Shown here one piece after another: positions 1 through 9,020 of a DNA stretch of 64,000 nt. Each line of letters starts with the position of its first letter. Position 1 is the stretch's first letter. The notes beneath the pieces are model-generated. The model made no database searches, was not told the DNA's origin, and saw only the letters and a list, made by a program, of their open reading frames with translations. The translations under genes and the position numbers were made by a program. This DNA comes from Myxococcus xanthus (GTDB lineage Bacteria; Myxococcota; Myxococcia; Myxococcales; Myxococcaceae), in the NCBI RefSeq assembly GCF_900106535.1, contig NZ_FNOH01000002.1, forward strand, positions 806,001 through 870,000. Direction: 5' to 3'.

Positions 1-1
1 C

Positions 2-2227
2 CTGCTGGAGGAAGCGGAGCGCACCGCGTACGACACCGTCGTCACGCGATTCACCGCGCGACGCGAGGTGTCATCCCAGGTGGTGCTGGTCACCATCGAC
101 CAGCCAAGCCTGGAGCGCATCCGCGCCAACGAACAGTACGCGCTCAACTTCGGAAGCTGGCCCTACAGCCGCAACCTCTGGGCGCGCGTGGTGGAACAGT
201 TGGAAGCCGAGGGTGCTCGGGCCATCGTGTTCGACGCCGTCATGGACGAGCGCGGCACGGACGAGTCCATGGACCTGGCCTTCGCGCAGGTGCTCCAGGA
301 GACGTCCATCCCCTTCTACCTGGGGGTCTCCACCCACGCGAACGCGCCGCTGCTGCCCCCCGCTGACTTCGGCGCGGCGGTGGCGGTGGACCGCCCCACT
401 CAGGAGGAGGACACCTTCCCGGAGGAAGCCGGCGCGGAAACGTTCGAGGACGGCGCCCTGGAGGCGGTCCTTCCCTCCGCTTCTCCGGAGCAGCTTGCCC
501 GGGCCATCGCGTTTCCGGTGCGCGCGAACGGCCGGACGCTGCCCGCGCTGGATTACGCGACGTCCTCGGGGGAGCGGCTCCCCAGCCACCCGGTACCGCC
601 CATTCCCGTGCTGGTGGGCGCGGTGGATGGCTTCGGGCTGGTGGAGCCGGAGTCGGACGCCGACGGTTTCATGCGCCGCACGCGCTTCGTTTATTCGGAT
701 GGTCCCAATGCCTTCGCGACGCTGCCGGTGCGCGTGGCCGCGGGCCTGTTGGGCGCCAGCGCCATTGAGTTCTCCGGGCGCACGCTGCGCCTGGGCTCGC
801 GCACCTACGCCGTGGATGCGGATGGCAGCGCTGGCATCGACTTCGGCGGGCAGTTGCATGACCGCTTCACGAGCGTTCCGCTTATCTCCGTGCTCGACGC
901 ATGGGTGCACCGGGGACAGGGCCAACCCACGGGGCTGCCGCCGGACGTCTTCCGCGGCAAGGTGGTCATCATTGGCGGCAACGCGGTGGGCCTCAACGAC
1001 GTCAAGGCCACGTCCTTCTCGTCGCATGAGCCCGGCGTGGTGAAACAGGCGGCGGTGCTGGACACACTCCTGGGCAACGGCCGCTTCATCACCCGCGCAC
1101 CGCTGGGGGTGAGTCTGGCGCTCGTCTTCGCGGTGGCCTTCGTGTCGGTGGTACTGCTGATGACGACGCGCTGGACGCCGCTGGAGATTGCGTGGCCGCT
1201 GGGGCTCTACGCCGGCATGAGCTGGGTGACGGGCCCCGCCCTTGGACTGACGAACACCTACGTGCTCACCGCCCTGCCCGCGCTGGCGGGCGTGCTGGCC
1301 AGCGTCAGTGCGGTGGCCTTCAACCACCTGGTGGCCAACGAGGAGGCGGCTTTCATCCGGCAGGCCTTCAGCCGCTTCATGGAGCCCAAGCTGGTGGAGC
1401 AGATGATTGCCCAGCGCGAGCTGCCTCGGCTGGATGGGGAGAATGTCGAAATCACCGCCTTCTTCAGCGACATCCGAGGCTTCTCCACCTTCAGCGAGCG
1501 CTTCAAGGACGACCCGCGCAACCTGGTGCGCCTGCTCAATACGTATCTGACGCGGGTGAGCGCGGCGCTGCTGAAGGAAGGTGGGTGCCTGGACAAGTAC
1601 ATCGGTGACGCCGTGGTGTGTCTCTTCGGCGCGCCGATGCGACAGGCGGACCACGCACTGCGCGGCTGCAAGGGCGCGCTCGCGGCGAAGGCGGCGGTGG
1701 ACCGGCTGCGCGACGAGTTCCGCGCCCAGGGGCTGCCGGACATGTACACACGCATCGGCGTCAACACCGCGGTCAACTTCGTGGGCAACTTCGGCAGCGA
1801 GCAGCTCTTCAGCTACACCGCGATTGGCGACGGGATGAACCTGGCCGCGCGGCTGGAGGGCGCGAACAAGGCCTATGGCTCCGTCATCATGATTGGCCCG
1901 CGCACGTACGAGCTGGCGCGCGAGCACATCGAGGTGCGGGAACTGGACCGGGTGCGCGTGGCGGGCAAGACGGAGGCCGTCACCGTGTACGAATTGCTCG
2001 CGCTCAAGGGCGGGCTGGACGCGCGCAAGCGGAAGACGGTGGAGCGATACCACGCGGCGCTGGCGCTCTACCGCGCGGCGCGGTTCGAGGAAGCAGCAGC
2101 GGTGCTGAATGCGCGCCGCGCGGAGGACCCGGAGGACGGGCCCACGCAGGCGTTGCTGGAGCGCTGTCAACGATATGTGAAGGCGCCGCCGCAGGACTTC
2201 GACGGCGTGGCGAACCTGGACAAGTGA
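2..2227 (+). CDS. CHASE2-domain class III adenylate cyclase (5' end outside window)
   Basis: Membrane sensor that would make cAMP in response to an extracytoplasmic signal. The reading frame is open from base 2, so the true start and first membrane helix lie left of the window. The visible part starts inside a CHASE2 sensor domain (VVLVTIDQPSLERI) that runs to about base 1090. Three hydrophobic helices follow at about 1100-1330, then a cyclase catalytic domain at about 1430-2000. Catalytic features are present: metal-binding Asp in FFSDIRGFS, the second Asp in KYIGDAVVCLFG with a Lys suited to adenine, and NLAAR carrying the transition-state Asn and Arg. A short helical tail follows, possibly TPR-like. 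CHASE2-TM-cyclase is a common myxobacterial architecture. The next gene starts 26 bases after the stop, so the three plus-strand genes may be co-transcribed. Confidence 0.9.
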   Translation: MLEEAERTAYDTVVTRFTARREVSSQVVLVTIDQPSLERIRANEQYALNFGSWPYSRNLWARVVEQLEAEGARAIVFDAVMDERGTDESMDLAFAQVLQETSIPFYLGVSTHANAPLLPPADFGAAVAVDRPTQEEDTFPEEAGAETFEDGALEAVLPSASPEQLARAIAFPVRANGRTLPALDYATSSGERLPSHPVPPIPVLVGAVDGFGLVEPESDADGFMRRTRFVYSDGPNAFATLPVRVAAGLLGASAIEFSGRTLRLGSRTYAVDADGSAGIDFGGQLHDRFTSVPLISVLDAWVHRGQGQPTGLPPDVFRGKVVIIGGNAVGLNDVKATSFSSHEPGVVKQAAVLDTLLGNGRFITRAPLGVSLALVFAVAFVSVVLLMTTRWTPLEIAWPLGLYAGMSWVTGPALGLTNTYVLTALPALAGVLASVSAVAFNHLVANEEAAFIRQAFSRFMEPKLVEQMIAQRELPRLDGENVEITAFFSDIRGFSTFSERFKDDPRNLVRLLNTYLTRVSAALLKEGGCLDKYIGDAVVCLFGAPMRQADHALRGCKGALAAKAAVDRLRDEFRAQGLPDMYTRIGVNTAVNFVGNFGSEQLFSYTAIGDGMNLAARLEGANKAYGSVIMIGPRTYELAREHIEVRELDRVRVAGKTEAVTVYELLALKGGLDARKRKTVERYHAALALYRAARFEEAAAVLNARRAEDPEDGPTQALLERCQRYVKAPPQDFDGVANLDK

Positions 2228-2253
2228 GCGGTGCGGAAAGGAGTCGGGGAGAC

Positions 2254-2832
2254 ATGGGGATGAAGACGCGGGTGGCGTGGACCACCGCCCTGCTGGCGCT
2301 GGCGATTCCGGCGGGAGCGTCGGCCGTGAAGGTCGGCGAGCCGCTGTACGTGAAGGCGAAGAACACGCGCGTACAGGTGAGCCCGTCCGGCTCGGACAAC
2401 GCCGTGGCGGTGCTCCAGCCCGGAGAGCGGGTGACGTGGGGCGGCGCGGATGCGAAGCACAAGCAGTGGCACCGGGTGACCACGGCCACCGGGAAGAAGG
2501 GTTTCGTGTTCCAGACGAACCTGTCCACCACGCCGCCCAACATGGAGCTGGTGACGCAAGGGAATGGCACCCAGCAGGTGGATCCGAAGAAGTTCGTCGC
2601 CAGTGGCGCCGCGGTGAAGGCGCTCAGTCCCGGCGCGGAGCAGTACGGCAAGGACAAGGGCGGCGACCACGGCAAGGCCGTGCAGGACATCAAGGCGCTG
2701 GAGGCGCTGGCGAAGTCCGTGTCCACGGCGGACATCGCCGCGCACGTGACGGCGGCGGGGCTCTTCCCGGTGGTGGGCGCCAGCGACACGGTCGCGAAGG
2801 CCGGGACGAACAAGCGGAGCGGCAACCGATGA
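2254..2832 (+). CDS. secreted SH3-like domain protein
   Basis: A 192-residue exported protein of unknown role. The N-terminus has a Sec signal peptide ending near ASA (residues 22-25). A bacterial SH3-like segment follows (about 27-95), with the pattern VKAKNTRVQVSPSG and WHRV..GKKGFVF typical of domains that bind cell-wall peptides. The C-terminal half is Lys/Ala/Gly-rich and helical without a recognisable domain. A purine-rich ribosome-binding site (ggaaaggag, 2235-2243) precedes the ATG at 2254; ATG 2260 is an alternative. Its TGA overlaps the next start in an ATGA arrangement, so it is probably translationally coupled to the M48 protease, which suggests a shared envelope function. Confidence 0.75.
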   Translation: MGMKTRVAWTTALLALAIPAGASAVKVGEPLYVKAKNTRVQVSPSGSDNAVAVLQPGERVTWGGADAKHKQWHRVTTATGKKGFVFQTNLSTTPPNMELVTQGNGTQQVDPKKFVASGAAVKALSPGAEQYGKDKGGDHGKAVQDIKALEALAKSVSTADIAAHVTAAGLFPVVGASDTVAKAGTNKRSGNR

Positions 2833-3815
2833 TGCGAACGGGCTGGAAGGTGCTCGCGTTGGTGGGTCTGGGCGCGCTGACGGCGTCCTGCAAGGGCTTC
2901 AATGCGTCCTCACTCACCCGGGGTGAGAACATCCTGGGGAAGCTGAGCGCCGCGTCCGCGGAAGCCAAGACGTGCAAGAAGCTGCGCGCCGCCCCCAGCG
3001 TGCAGGAGGAGTACGCCCTGGGCGGCGCGCTGGCCATCAACTTCGTGCGGCGGGGTGGCGGGCTGCTACTGGACGGCCCCAACGACGCGCTCCACCGCTA
3101 CGTCAACGTCGTGGGGAAGAACCTGGCGGCGCAATCCGCGCGGCCCACGCTCGAGTGGACCTTCGGCGTGCTCCAGGACACGTCCCAGTTCAACGCGATG
3201 TCCGCGCCCGGCGGCTACGTCTTCGTCACCCGGAAGCTGCTCCAGGGACTGGAGAACGAAGGACAACTGGCCGGCGTGCTGGCGCACGAAATCGCCCACG
3301 TCACGCTCAAGCACGCCATCCACCAGTACGGCGACGCGAAGGTGAAGACGTGCGAGCTGGTCACCTACGGCGAGGCCGTGCTCTCCCCCACCGCGGTGAA
3401 GGTGCTCTCCGCGGGCCGCAACGGCGACGGGACGCTGGATTTGGACCAGGACCCGGGCCTGCTGGGCCACCTGAGCGAGAAGACCATCGACCTCATCGAC
3501 AAGGGGAACGCCAAGGAGCAGGAGCTGGAGGCGGACCGGATCGCCGTCGAGCTGATGCTCTCCGCGGGCTACACGCCGGACGACTACCTCGCCCTGCTGG
3601 CCAAGACGAAGGACGGGGGCAGCACCTTCGCCAACCACCCGGGGAAGGACGAGCGCCGGCGCAACATCCTCGCGCACGTCCAGGCACTGAAACAGCCGGC
3701 TGGCGCCTTCAGTGGACTGGCCACCGAAGGGCTCCGCTCGCCGCCGCTCAGCCCCGCCTTCGCCGCCGTGCGCGGTGGAAACAACCCACGCGGCGTGGCG
3801 AAGGACGGGAAGTAG
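2829..3815 (+). CDS. M48-family zinc metalloprotease lipoprotein
   Basis: Predicted periplasmic or outer-membrane-anchored metallopeptidase of 328 residues. The N-terminus is a lipoprotein signal with lipobox LTAS-C (Cys21). The zinc motif HEIAH lies at residues 153-157, and the third ligand is a Glu in the ELEAD motif (about 232-236), as in M48B/BepA-LoiP-type proteases. The pattern NAMSAPGGYVFVTRKLL just before it is characteristic of the family. These enzymes usually act in envelope protein quality control; the substrate here is unknown. The start at 2829 overlaps the upstream stop (ATGA), giving MMRTG; ATG 2832 is equally possible. Confidence 0.88.
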   Translation: MMRTGWKVLALVGLGALTASCKGFNASSLTRGENILGKLSAASAEAKTCKKLRAAPSVQEEYALGGALAINFVRRGGGLLLDGPNDALHRYVNVVGKNLAAQSARPTLEWTFGVLQDTSQFNAMSAPGGYVFVTRKLLQGLENEGQLAGVLAHEIAHVTLKHAIHQYGDAKVKTCELVTYGEAVLSPTAVKVLSAGRNGDGTLDLDQDPGLLGHLSEKTIDLIDKGNAKEQELEADRIAVELMLSAGYTPDDYLALLAKTKDGGSTFANHPGKDERRRNILAHVQALKQPAGAFSGLATEGLRSPPLSPAFAAVRGGNNPRGVAKDGK

Positions 3816-3825
3816 CCAGGCGGCT

Positions 3826-5040
3826 TCAGCGCACCGTGGCCTGACTCAGGGCCCGGTGCACCGACTCCAGGGCCTTGCGCGCCTCGAGCAACTCGGCGCG
3901 CTCGGCGGTGAGCGAGGCCACCTGCTGAGCCAGCACGTCGCGCTCTCCCTGGAGTGCTTCCACCGCGCGGTGCAGCGACGTGGACTCGTCCTTGGCGGAC
4001 TCCAGCTCACCGGCGAGCCGCTCCTCCTCGGCCAGGCTGTCCACCAGGGACTGCTTGCCGCGGGCGACCTCTTCTTCCAGGGCCTCGCGCTCCTTGGCAG
4101 CGGCCTGAAGCGCCTGCCGCGTCTCCTGGAGCGACAGCAGCGCCTCGTCGCGCTCGCCCTCCAGCGCGGACAGCTCGCGCTCCAGGTCGGCCAGCAGCTT
4201 CACCCGGCCCTCCATCTCCGAGGACAGGCGGCGCGCCTCGTCCATGCGCAGGCGGGCCTCTTCCGTGGCCTTCTCCGCCTGACGGCGCGACACCTCCAGG
4301 TCCTGCGTGAGGGAGAGGTTGAGCGCCTTCACCTTCACCAGCTCCGCCTGGAGGTGGGTGATGCGCTCCACGGCGCGCTGACCCGCCTCCGCCACGGTGG
4401 CGGGCAGCGGCTCCGGGCGCGGATTCTCCCGCACCGCCTTGAGCCGGGCCTTCAGTCGCTCACGGCGGGCCGAGGAGTCCTGCCCGTCCTCGCGCGGCGG
4501 GGCCGGCCGCTGCACCTCCACCTCGGTGGGCGGCGCTTCGACACGGGCCACCGGCTCCGCGACGGTGGCGGTGACGTGCGGCATGGACACGGGAGCCGAG
4601 GCCTGCGTCATGGGGTGCGCCTCCGGAGGAGGACTGACGGCGTCGAAGTGCAGCGCAGGAGGCGGCGCGGCGAAGGTGACGGGCCCGGCGTGCGGCTCGG
4701 TGTCGAGCAACGCCTCCGCCTCCGGCGGAGCCCCGTACGTCACGGGCACGTCGGCGACCGCTTCGGGCTCCGGCGGCGGCTCCTCGTAGACGGGCGCGTC
4801 GTCCGGCTCGCGCAGGGCGGCGTCCATGGCCTGGGCGGCGCTGGGGCGCGGGGTGCGGGCGCGCTCGATGCGGGCGCGTACCTCGGCGGAGAGGTCGGGG
4901 GCCTCGGCGACGGGCTCGGGGGTCGCTTCGGCCTCGGGCTCGGGAGGCGTGGGCTCGACGGGGTCGACGAGGCCCGTCAGCGCGCCCAGGCGGAGGCGCG
5001 GCTTGGCGCGGGACACGTTCTGTTCAAAGGCTTTCTTCAT
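3826..5040 (-). CDS. pomX: PomX, scaffold of the midcell positioning complex
   Basis: PomX forms a filamentous scaffold on the nucleoid, recruits PomY and stimulates PomZ ATPase activity, placing the complex at midcell to guide FtsZ in Myxococcus. The product is 404 residues, the length reported for M. xanthus PomX. The first 22 residues match the described PomZ-activating peptide, with basic residues K13 and R15 present. A Pro/Glu-rich acidic linker covers about 25-200, and a long heptad-rich coiled coil runs from about 210 to the C-terminus. The ATG lies 5 bases after the pomZ stop, so translation is tightly coupled. The gene is the last of the pomY-pomZ-pomX operon. Identification rests on recalled family features and gene order. 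Confidence 0.93.
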   Translation of the reverse strand: MKKAFEQNVSRAKPRLRLGALTGLVDPVEPTPPEPEAEATPEPVAEAPDLSAEVRARIERARTPRPSAAQAMDAALREPDDAPVYEEPPPEPEAVADVPVTYGAPPEAEALLDTEPHAGPVTFAAPPPALHFDAVSPPPEAHPMTQASAPVSMPHVTATVAEPVARVEAPPTEVEVQRPAPPREDGQDSSARRERLKARLKAVRENPRPEPLPATVAEAGQRAVERITHLQAELVKVKALNLSLTQDLEVSRRQAEKATEEARLRMDEARRLSSEMEGRVKLLADLERELSALEGERDEALLSLQETRQALQAAAKEREALEEEVARGKQSLVDSLAEEERLAGELESAKDESTSLHRAVEALQGERDVLAQQVASLTAERAELLEARKALESVHRALSQATVR

Positions 5041-5045
5041 GGTTC

Positions 5046-6005
5046 TCAGCCGGCCTGCTGGGTGCCCTTCGTCTGGGCGACGGCTGCCGCGGCCACCAGC
5101 CGGGGCAGGATGTTGTCAATCATGGCCTGGATGTCGTTGGCCCCCTTGGACGAGGGGTCCGCGACGAACACCGGCCGCCCCTCGCTGGAGGCCTGCGCGA
5201 ACTTGGTGCACTGCCGGATGATGGTGGGCAGCAGGAACTCCGGATAGTGCGTCTGGAGCGCCTCCAGCGCCTCCTTCGCCAGCTTGAAGGTGGCGTTGAA
5301 GGAGTTGACCACGATGAAGACGTGGTCGAGCACGTGGTTCAGGTCCTCCTCCAGGCTCTGCACCGTTTCGAACAGCAGCTTGAGGCCGTGGAAGGACAGG
5401 AAGTCCGCGAGCACGGGGACGAACAAGTCGTTCGCCGCCATCAGCGCGTTGAGGTTGAGCAGGCCGAAGGACGGCGGCGCGTCGAAGACGACGACGTCGT
5501 ACTGGGCCTCCACGTCCTTGAGGGCGTTGCGCAGCTTGAATTCGCGGCCGGCCATGGGCATCAGCGCGAGGTCCACCGTGGACATGGTCAGGTTGGACGG
5601 GACGAAGTCCAGGTTGGGCAGCGAGGACTTCTGGATGACCTTGGCCAGGGGTGTCTTGCGGACGAGGACGTCCAGGAGCGTCTTCTCGAAGTCCTCGCCC
5701 TCGTAGCCCAGGCACTTGGTGGCGTGGCCCTGGCTGTCGAGGTCGATGAGCAGCACCGCGTAGCCCAGCTCCGCCAGGCGCCAGGCGTAGGACGTGGACA
5801 GCGACGTCTTGCCGGTGCCACCCTTGAAGTTCAGGAAGAGCTGGCGGCGGTGGCCCAGCCGCGCCGGGAAACGGTCGAGCGTGGTGCGCAGCTCCCAGAT
5901 GTCGTCCGGCGTGTAGGCGTCCTTCCGCGATTCCTCCGGAATCTGCTTCGGGGACACGCCGAGCATCTCGGCGACCTGCTTGGAGCTGTACGTCGGCGCT
6001 TCCAT
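5046..6005 (-). CDS. pomZ: PomZ, ParA/MinD-type ATPase for division-site positioning
   Basis: A ParA-family ATPase that binds DNA non-specifically in the ATP-bound dimer state and moves the PomX/PomY cluster over the nucleoid to midcell. The 319 residues begin with a MerR-like helix-turn-helix (YSSKQVAEMLGVSPKQI). The deviant Walker A motif KGGTGKTS follows at 61-68, including G62 and K66, and the Walker A' Asp is D90 in LLIDLD; these are the residue numbers used in published M. xanthus PomZ mutants. The Walker B region reads VVVFDAPPS. Basic residues suited to DNA binding lie in the C-terminal half. The gene sits between pomY (40-base gap) and pomX (5-base gap). Confidence 0.95.
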   Translation of the reverse strand: MEAPTYSSKQVAEMLGVSPKQIPEESRKDAYTPDDIWELRTTLDRFPARLGHRRQLFLNFKGGTGKTSLSTSYAWRLAELGYAVLLIDLDSQGHATKCLGYEGEDFEKTLLDVLVRKTPLAKVIQKSSLPNLDFVPSNLTMSTVDLALMPMAGREFKLRNALKDVEAQYDVVVFDAPPSFGLLNLNALMAANDLFVPVLADFLSFHGLKLLFETVQSLEEDLNHVLDHVFIVVNSFNATFKLAKEALEALQTHYPEFLLPTIIRQCTKFAQASSEGRPVFVADPSSKGANDIQAMIDNILPRLVAAAAVAQTKGTQQAG

Positions 6006-6045
6006 GGACGACCCTTCGAAAGACGTGCGGGACGGCTACCTTGCC

Positions 6046-8148
6046 TCAAGCGGCGAAGTATTTGTGCCCCCTTCGAATCACCGCTCCCCGTGCGGACAAC
6101 AGAGTGAGCGCCTCCTGGGCGAGCTCCGAGGGCGCCGAGAGCGCGACCGCCAGCTCGACGAGCGAGCGGCCTCGGACGGCGACGCGGACCTCGGCCAGCA
6201 TCTGCGAGCAGAGGGATTCCACCGGTGACGCACTGGGGCGCGAGGGGGCCGCCGGACGGGACGGCCCTGCGGCGGCAGCGGGAACACGCGGCGCGGGGGC
6301 GGCCTGCCCGGGCACCGCGCCCATGGCCACCAAGGCCGCTTGGACGGGGGACAGGCGAGCAGCCGGAGCGCGCGGAGCCTGCGCGGGACTGGAATGGCTT
6401 GGGGTGACCTGCGGAGCTGGCGCAGGCGGACGCTGCACGGGAGCGGCGGCCTGTGGCGGCGGCGCGGGCGAACGCTGCACCGGAGTGGCGGCCTGAGGAG
6501 TTGGCGCAGGCGGACGCTGCACGGGAGCAACGGCCTGTGGCGTTGGCGCGGGCGTCGGAGCCACCGGCGCTCCCACGGGGCCTGCTCGCCCCTGCACAGG
6601 CCCCACCGGACCAGCGCCCTGCGCGAGGCCCACGGTGACGGCCTGCCGATTCGCAGCCCCCACGGCGGCGACCGCATGAGCGGGCTGCTCGACCGCCGCC
6701 ACCGGCGCCTGAACCACCGCGGCGACAGCCACTGCCGGCGCGACCGCCTGCACCGAAGCCACCACCGGACGAGGCTGCTCCAGCCGCGCCCGCACAGGCT
6801 TCACAGGCAACGTCGCCAGTCGGCGAATCTCCCGGCGGCGGTGGGTCTCGTCCAGGTCCACGACCGAGGACACGTCCTGCCCCAGGATGCGCGACAGACT
6901 CTGCGCGGCCGCCTTGCGAACGCGCTGCTCACGGTCACCCAAGGCGCCCAGCAGCAGCGTGCGCGCGTTCTCCCCAGCGCCAGCTCCGAGCGCCAGCGCG
7001 GCCAGCGCGCGCGCCTCCGGATCCGCGTCGTGGATGGCTTCCTCGCCCAGCCGCCGCGCCGTCTCCCCTTCCAGGCCCAGCGCCAGCAGCGACGCGCGGC
7101 GGCGCACCGAGCGGTCCGGGTCCTTCATCGCCTGCGCCAGATGCGGCGCCGCGTCCTTCGGCGCCAGCGTCAGGAGCGCCTTGAGCGCCGCGATGCGCAC
7201 CTCCGGCACCGGGGACGCGAGCAGCGGCGACACCACCGACGCGCCCTCTTCCTGGCACAGCGACGCGAAGGCCTGGAGCAGCGCCACCTGCGCCGTCGGA
7301 TCCGTCTCCGCATGCAGCGCCGACGCCAGCGCGGGCGCGGCGGCCGGCTGTGACAGCGCCTTCAATCGCTCCGCGGCACGCACTCGGGCCGCGCCATCCT
7401 GCGCGGACAGCTCGCGGATGGAGAACCCGAACAACGTCTCATCCGTCGGCCCACCGAAACCCGCGTGCGAGGACAGCTCCGCGTGCTGCGCCGCGCTCAC
7501 GCCCAACCGTCCCGCCTGCAGGAAGCGCTGCGCCTCACGCGCCACCGGAGACAGGCCGTCGCCCCCGACGACAGCGGCCACGGGCGGCTCGCTCACCGGC
7601 GCCGGCGTCACGGGGACACTGGCCGCCGTCTCACGCAGCGGCACCGGCGAGCGCCGCGTGGGGACCACCAGCCCGCGGGCCACCGGACCCGCCTCACCGC
7701 GCAGCAGCACCTCGCTGCGAAGCTGGGAGATGAACGACGCCAGGTCGAGCCCCAGGTCGTCGTCCTCGTCGTCGCGCTCCTGGGCGGTGGCGCGGATGCG
7801 CCCCACGTCCAGCAGCTTGTCCATCATCTGGTTCCGCTCGCCGCGCAGGGCCTGGTTGAGCCGGGCCAGTTCCTCGCGTTCGGCCTGGAGCCGACCCACG
7901 CGGACCTCCAGCTCCGCGACCTCACGGCGCAGGCCCAGCTCGCGCTGGTGCGTCTCCGCGACCTCGCGCTTGAGGTGCTCCATCTCATCGCGCGTCGAAG
8001 CCAGCTCGCTGTGGAGCTGTTGGGCACGCGCCTCGAAGTAGACGATCTTTTCGAGTGCGCTCTTGAGCAGCGCGTCCGGACGCTCGTCGCTCACGACCTC
8101 AACAGCCTCCCCGCGAGGCACGCGGCGCGGCCTGCGGATCCGAGTCAC
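6046..8148 (-). CDS. pomY: PomY, coiled-coil/HEAT-repeat partner that recruits FtsZ
   Basis: PomY joins the PomX scaffold and, with it, stimulates PomZ and promotes FtsZ ring formation at midcell. Domains in order: a coiled coil at about residues 26-117; HEAT-like helical repeats at about 255-440; a Pro/Ala/Gln-rich disordered region at about 450-640 with a 14-residue tandem repeat (535-577); and a conserved C-terminal segment rich in Ser/Ala helices. The domain order matches the described M. xanthus PomY, which as I recall is 682 residues; this copy has 700, and part of the difference may come from repeat expansion. It is the first gene of the operon, with about 370 bases of non-coding DNA upstream. 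Confidence 0.93.
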   Translation of the reverse strand: MTRIRRPRRVPRGEAVEVVSDERPDALLKSALEKIVYFEARAQQLHSELASTRDEMEHLKREVAETHQRELGLRREVAELEVRVGRLQAEREELARLNQALRGERNQMMDKLLDVGRIRATAQERDDEDDDLGLDLASFISQLRSEVLLRGEAGPVARGLVVPTRRSPVPLRETAASVPVTPAPVSEPPVAAVVGGDGLSPVAREAQRFLQAGRLGVSAAQHAELSSHAGFGGPTDETLFGFSIRELSAQDGAARVRAAERLKALSQPAAAPALASALHAETDPTAQVALLQAFASLCQEEGASVVSPLLASPVPEVRIAALKALLTLAPKDAAPHLAQAMKDPDRSVRRRASLLALGLEGETARRLGEEAIHDADPEARALAALALGAGAGENARTLLLGALGDREQRVRKAAAQSLSRILGQDVSSVVDLDETHRRREIRRLATLPVKPVRARLEQPRPVVASVQAVAPAVAVAAVVQAPVAAVEQPAHAVAAVGAANRQAVTVGLAQGAGPVGPVQGRAGPVGAPVAPTPAPTPQAVAPVQRPPAPTPQAATPVQRSPAPPPQAAAPVQRPPAPAPQVTPSHSSPAQAPRAPAARLSPVQAALVAMGAVPGQAAPAPRVPAAAAGPSRPAAPSRPSASPVESLCSQMLAEVRVAVRGRSLVELAVALSAPSELAQEALTLLSARGAVIRRGHKYFAA
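6419..6554 (-). repeat. 42-bp tandem repeat inside pomY (about 3.2 copies)
   Basis: Three consecutive 42-base units at 6419-6460, 6461-6502 and 6503-6544, plus a partial fourth of about 10 bases. Each unit encodes 14 residues of the form APVQRPPAPTPQAA in the disordered part of PomY. Units differ by several substitutions, but the length is exact and the frame is kept. Confidence 0.9.
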
Positions 8149-8515
8149 CGGGGGTTTGCACCGGATTCCCGGTACCTACCGGGGGGCCCACCCTACGTCA
8201 GACGTCCTCACTTCGTAAACCACGGAAACACCAGGGCTTTTTTCAACGCGTCCCGGGCCGTCATTGACAACACCGCGCAGGCCGAATTTTCGGCTTCCGC
8301 GCGCACGAGGGGGCCGCGAGAGACACGCCCGTCTCAAGGGGTTGAAGCGCTCGATTCCGGACGCTCCAGCAGGCCCTCCCGGAAGCCCCGGAATGTCAGA
8401 CCCCACTCGTAATCTGTGTTCCACGAGGCAGCCAACGGCCGTCACTTCTCCCCGGAGCCTCTCCGCCTGGATGCGGGGGGACGAAGCCCTCTTTTCGACA
8501 GGTTTTCCGCACGCC
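8149..8515. other. intergenic region between pomY and the XRE gene
   Basis: A 367-base gap between divergent genes, so it should carry the pomY operon promoter (minus) and that of the XRE gene (plus). A consensus -35 hexamer TTGACA is at 8264-8269 (plus), but no convincing -10 lies at the right distance. A short T-run sits at 8238-8243. No RNA gene or coding region is apparent. Confidence 0.5.
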
Positions 8516-8875
8516 ATGGAACAACGACTGGCAACCCTCATTGGAAACGCGGTCCGCGCGGCGCGACAACGGCTGGAGCTGACCCAGGCTGACGTGGCCG
8601 AGCGCGTTGGCATCGCCACCGAGGTGTATGGCCGCCTGGAGCGCGGCCACATGCTCCCCAGCGTCCGCACGTTGCGCAAGCTGTGCCTGGTGCTCAACTG
8701 CTCGTCGGACGTGCTCTTGGGAATGGCGGGCGTGGAAGGCGCGCCCACGCTGGCGGAGGATCCGCCGGAATACCGCGAGCGCCCGGAAGTCCGCCGGCTG
8801 CTGCGCACGGTGCGCAAGCTGGACGCACCGCGTCTTCGCCTGTTGGGGCAGGTGGCGAACGCGCTCGAGACGTAG
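8516..8875 (+). CDS. XRE-family helix-turn-helix transcriptional regulator
   Basis: A 119-residue Cro/CI-type DNA-binding protein. Residues about 9-64 form the HTH_3 domain (VRAARQRLELTQADVAERVG, then YGRLERGHMLPS and LRKLCLVLNCSSDVLLG). The C-terminal 50 residues (PEYRERPEVRRLLRTVRKLD) are helical and probably serve dimerisation. The ATG at 8516 was chosen because the fold starts there and the upstream in-frame stretch has no domain content. Target genes are unknown. Confidence 0.85.
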   Translation: MEQRLATLIGNAVRAARQRLELTQADVAERVGIATEVYGRLERGHMLPSVRTLRKLCLVLNCSSDVLLGMAGVEGAPTLAEDPPEYRERPEVRRLLRTVRKLDAPRLRLLGQVANALET

Positions 8876-9020
8876 CGATACAGCGGAGACCCGGCCGGGG
8901 CGGTGGAGACCCTGGCTGGGACCTGAAGGGTGGTGAGGGGCCGGACGGATTGCGCCCTGGCGCAAGCGCTTGGCGCGTGGAGTGAAGCAGCCGCTGCTGG
9001 GGGGGCGTACTGAATGCTTC

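Noticed and set aside
71..2170. Long minus-strand open frame opposite the cyclase
   Set aside because: Low-complexity Arg/His/Gln-rich translation typical of the antisense of GC-rich genes; the plus strand has a clear CHASE2-cyclase.
6419..6554. Repeat array considered as CRISPR
   Set aside because: Units are contiguous without spacers, inside a coding frame, and encode a Pro-rich protein repeat.
8264..8292. TTGACA as promoter of the XRE gene
   Set aside because: No acceptable -10 at 16-18 bases; left as a note only.
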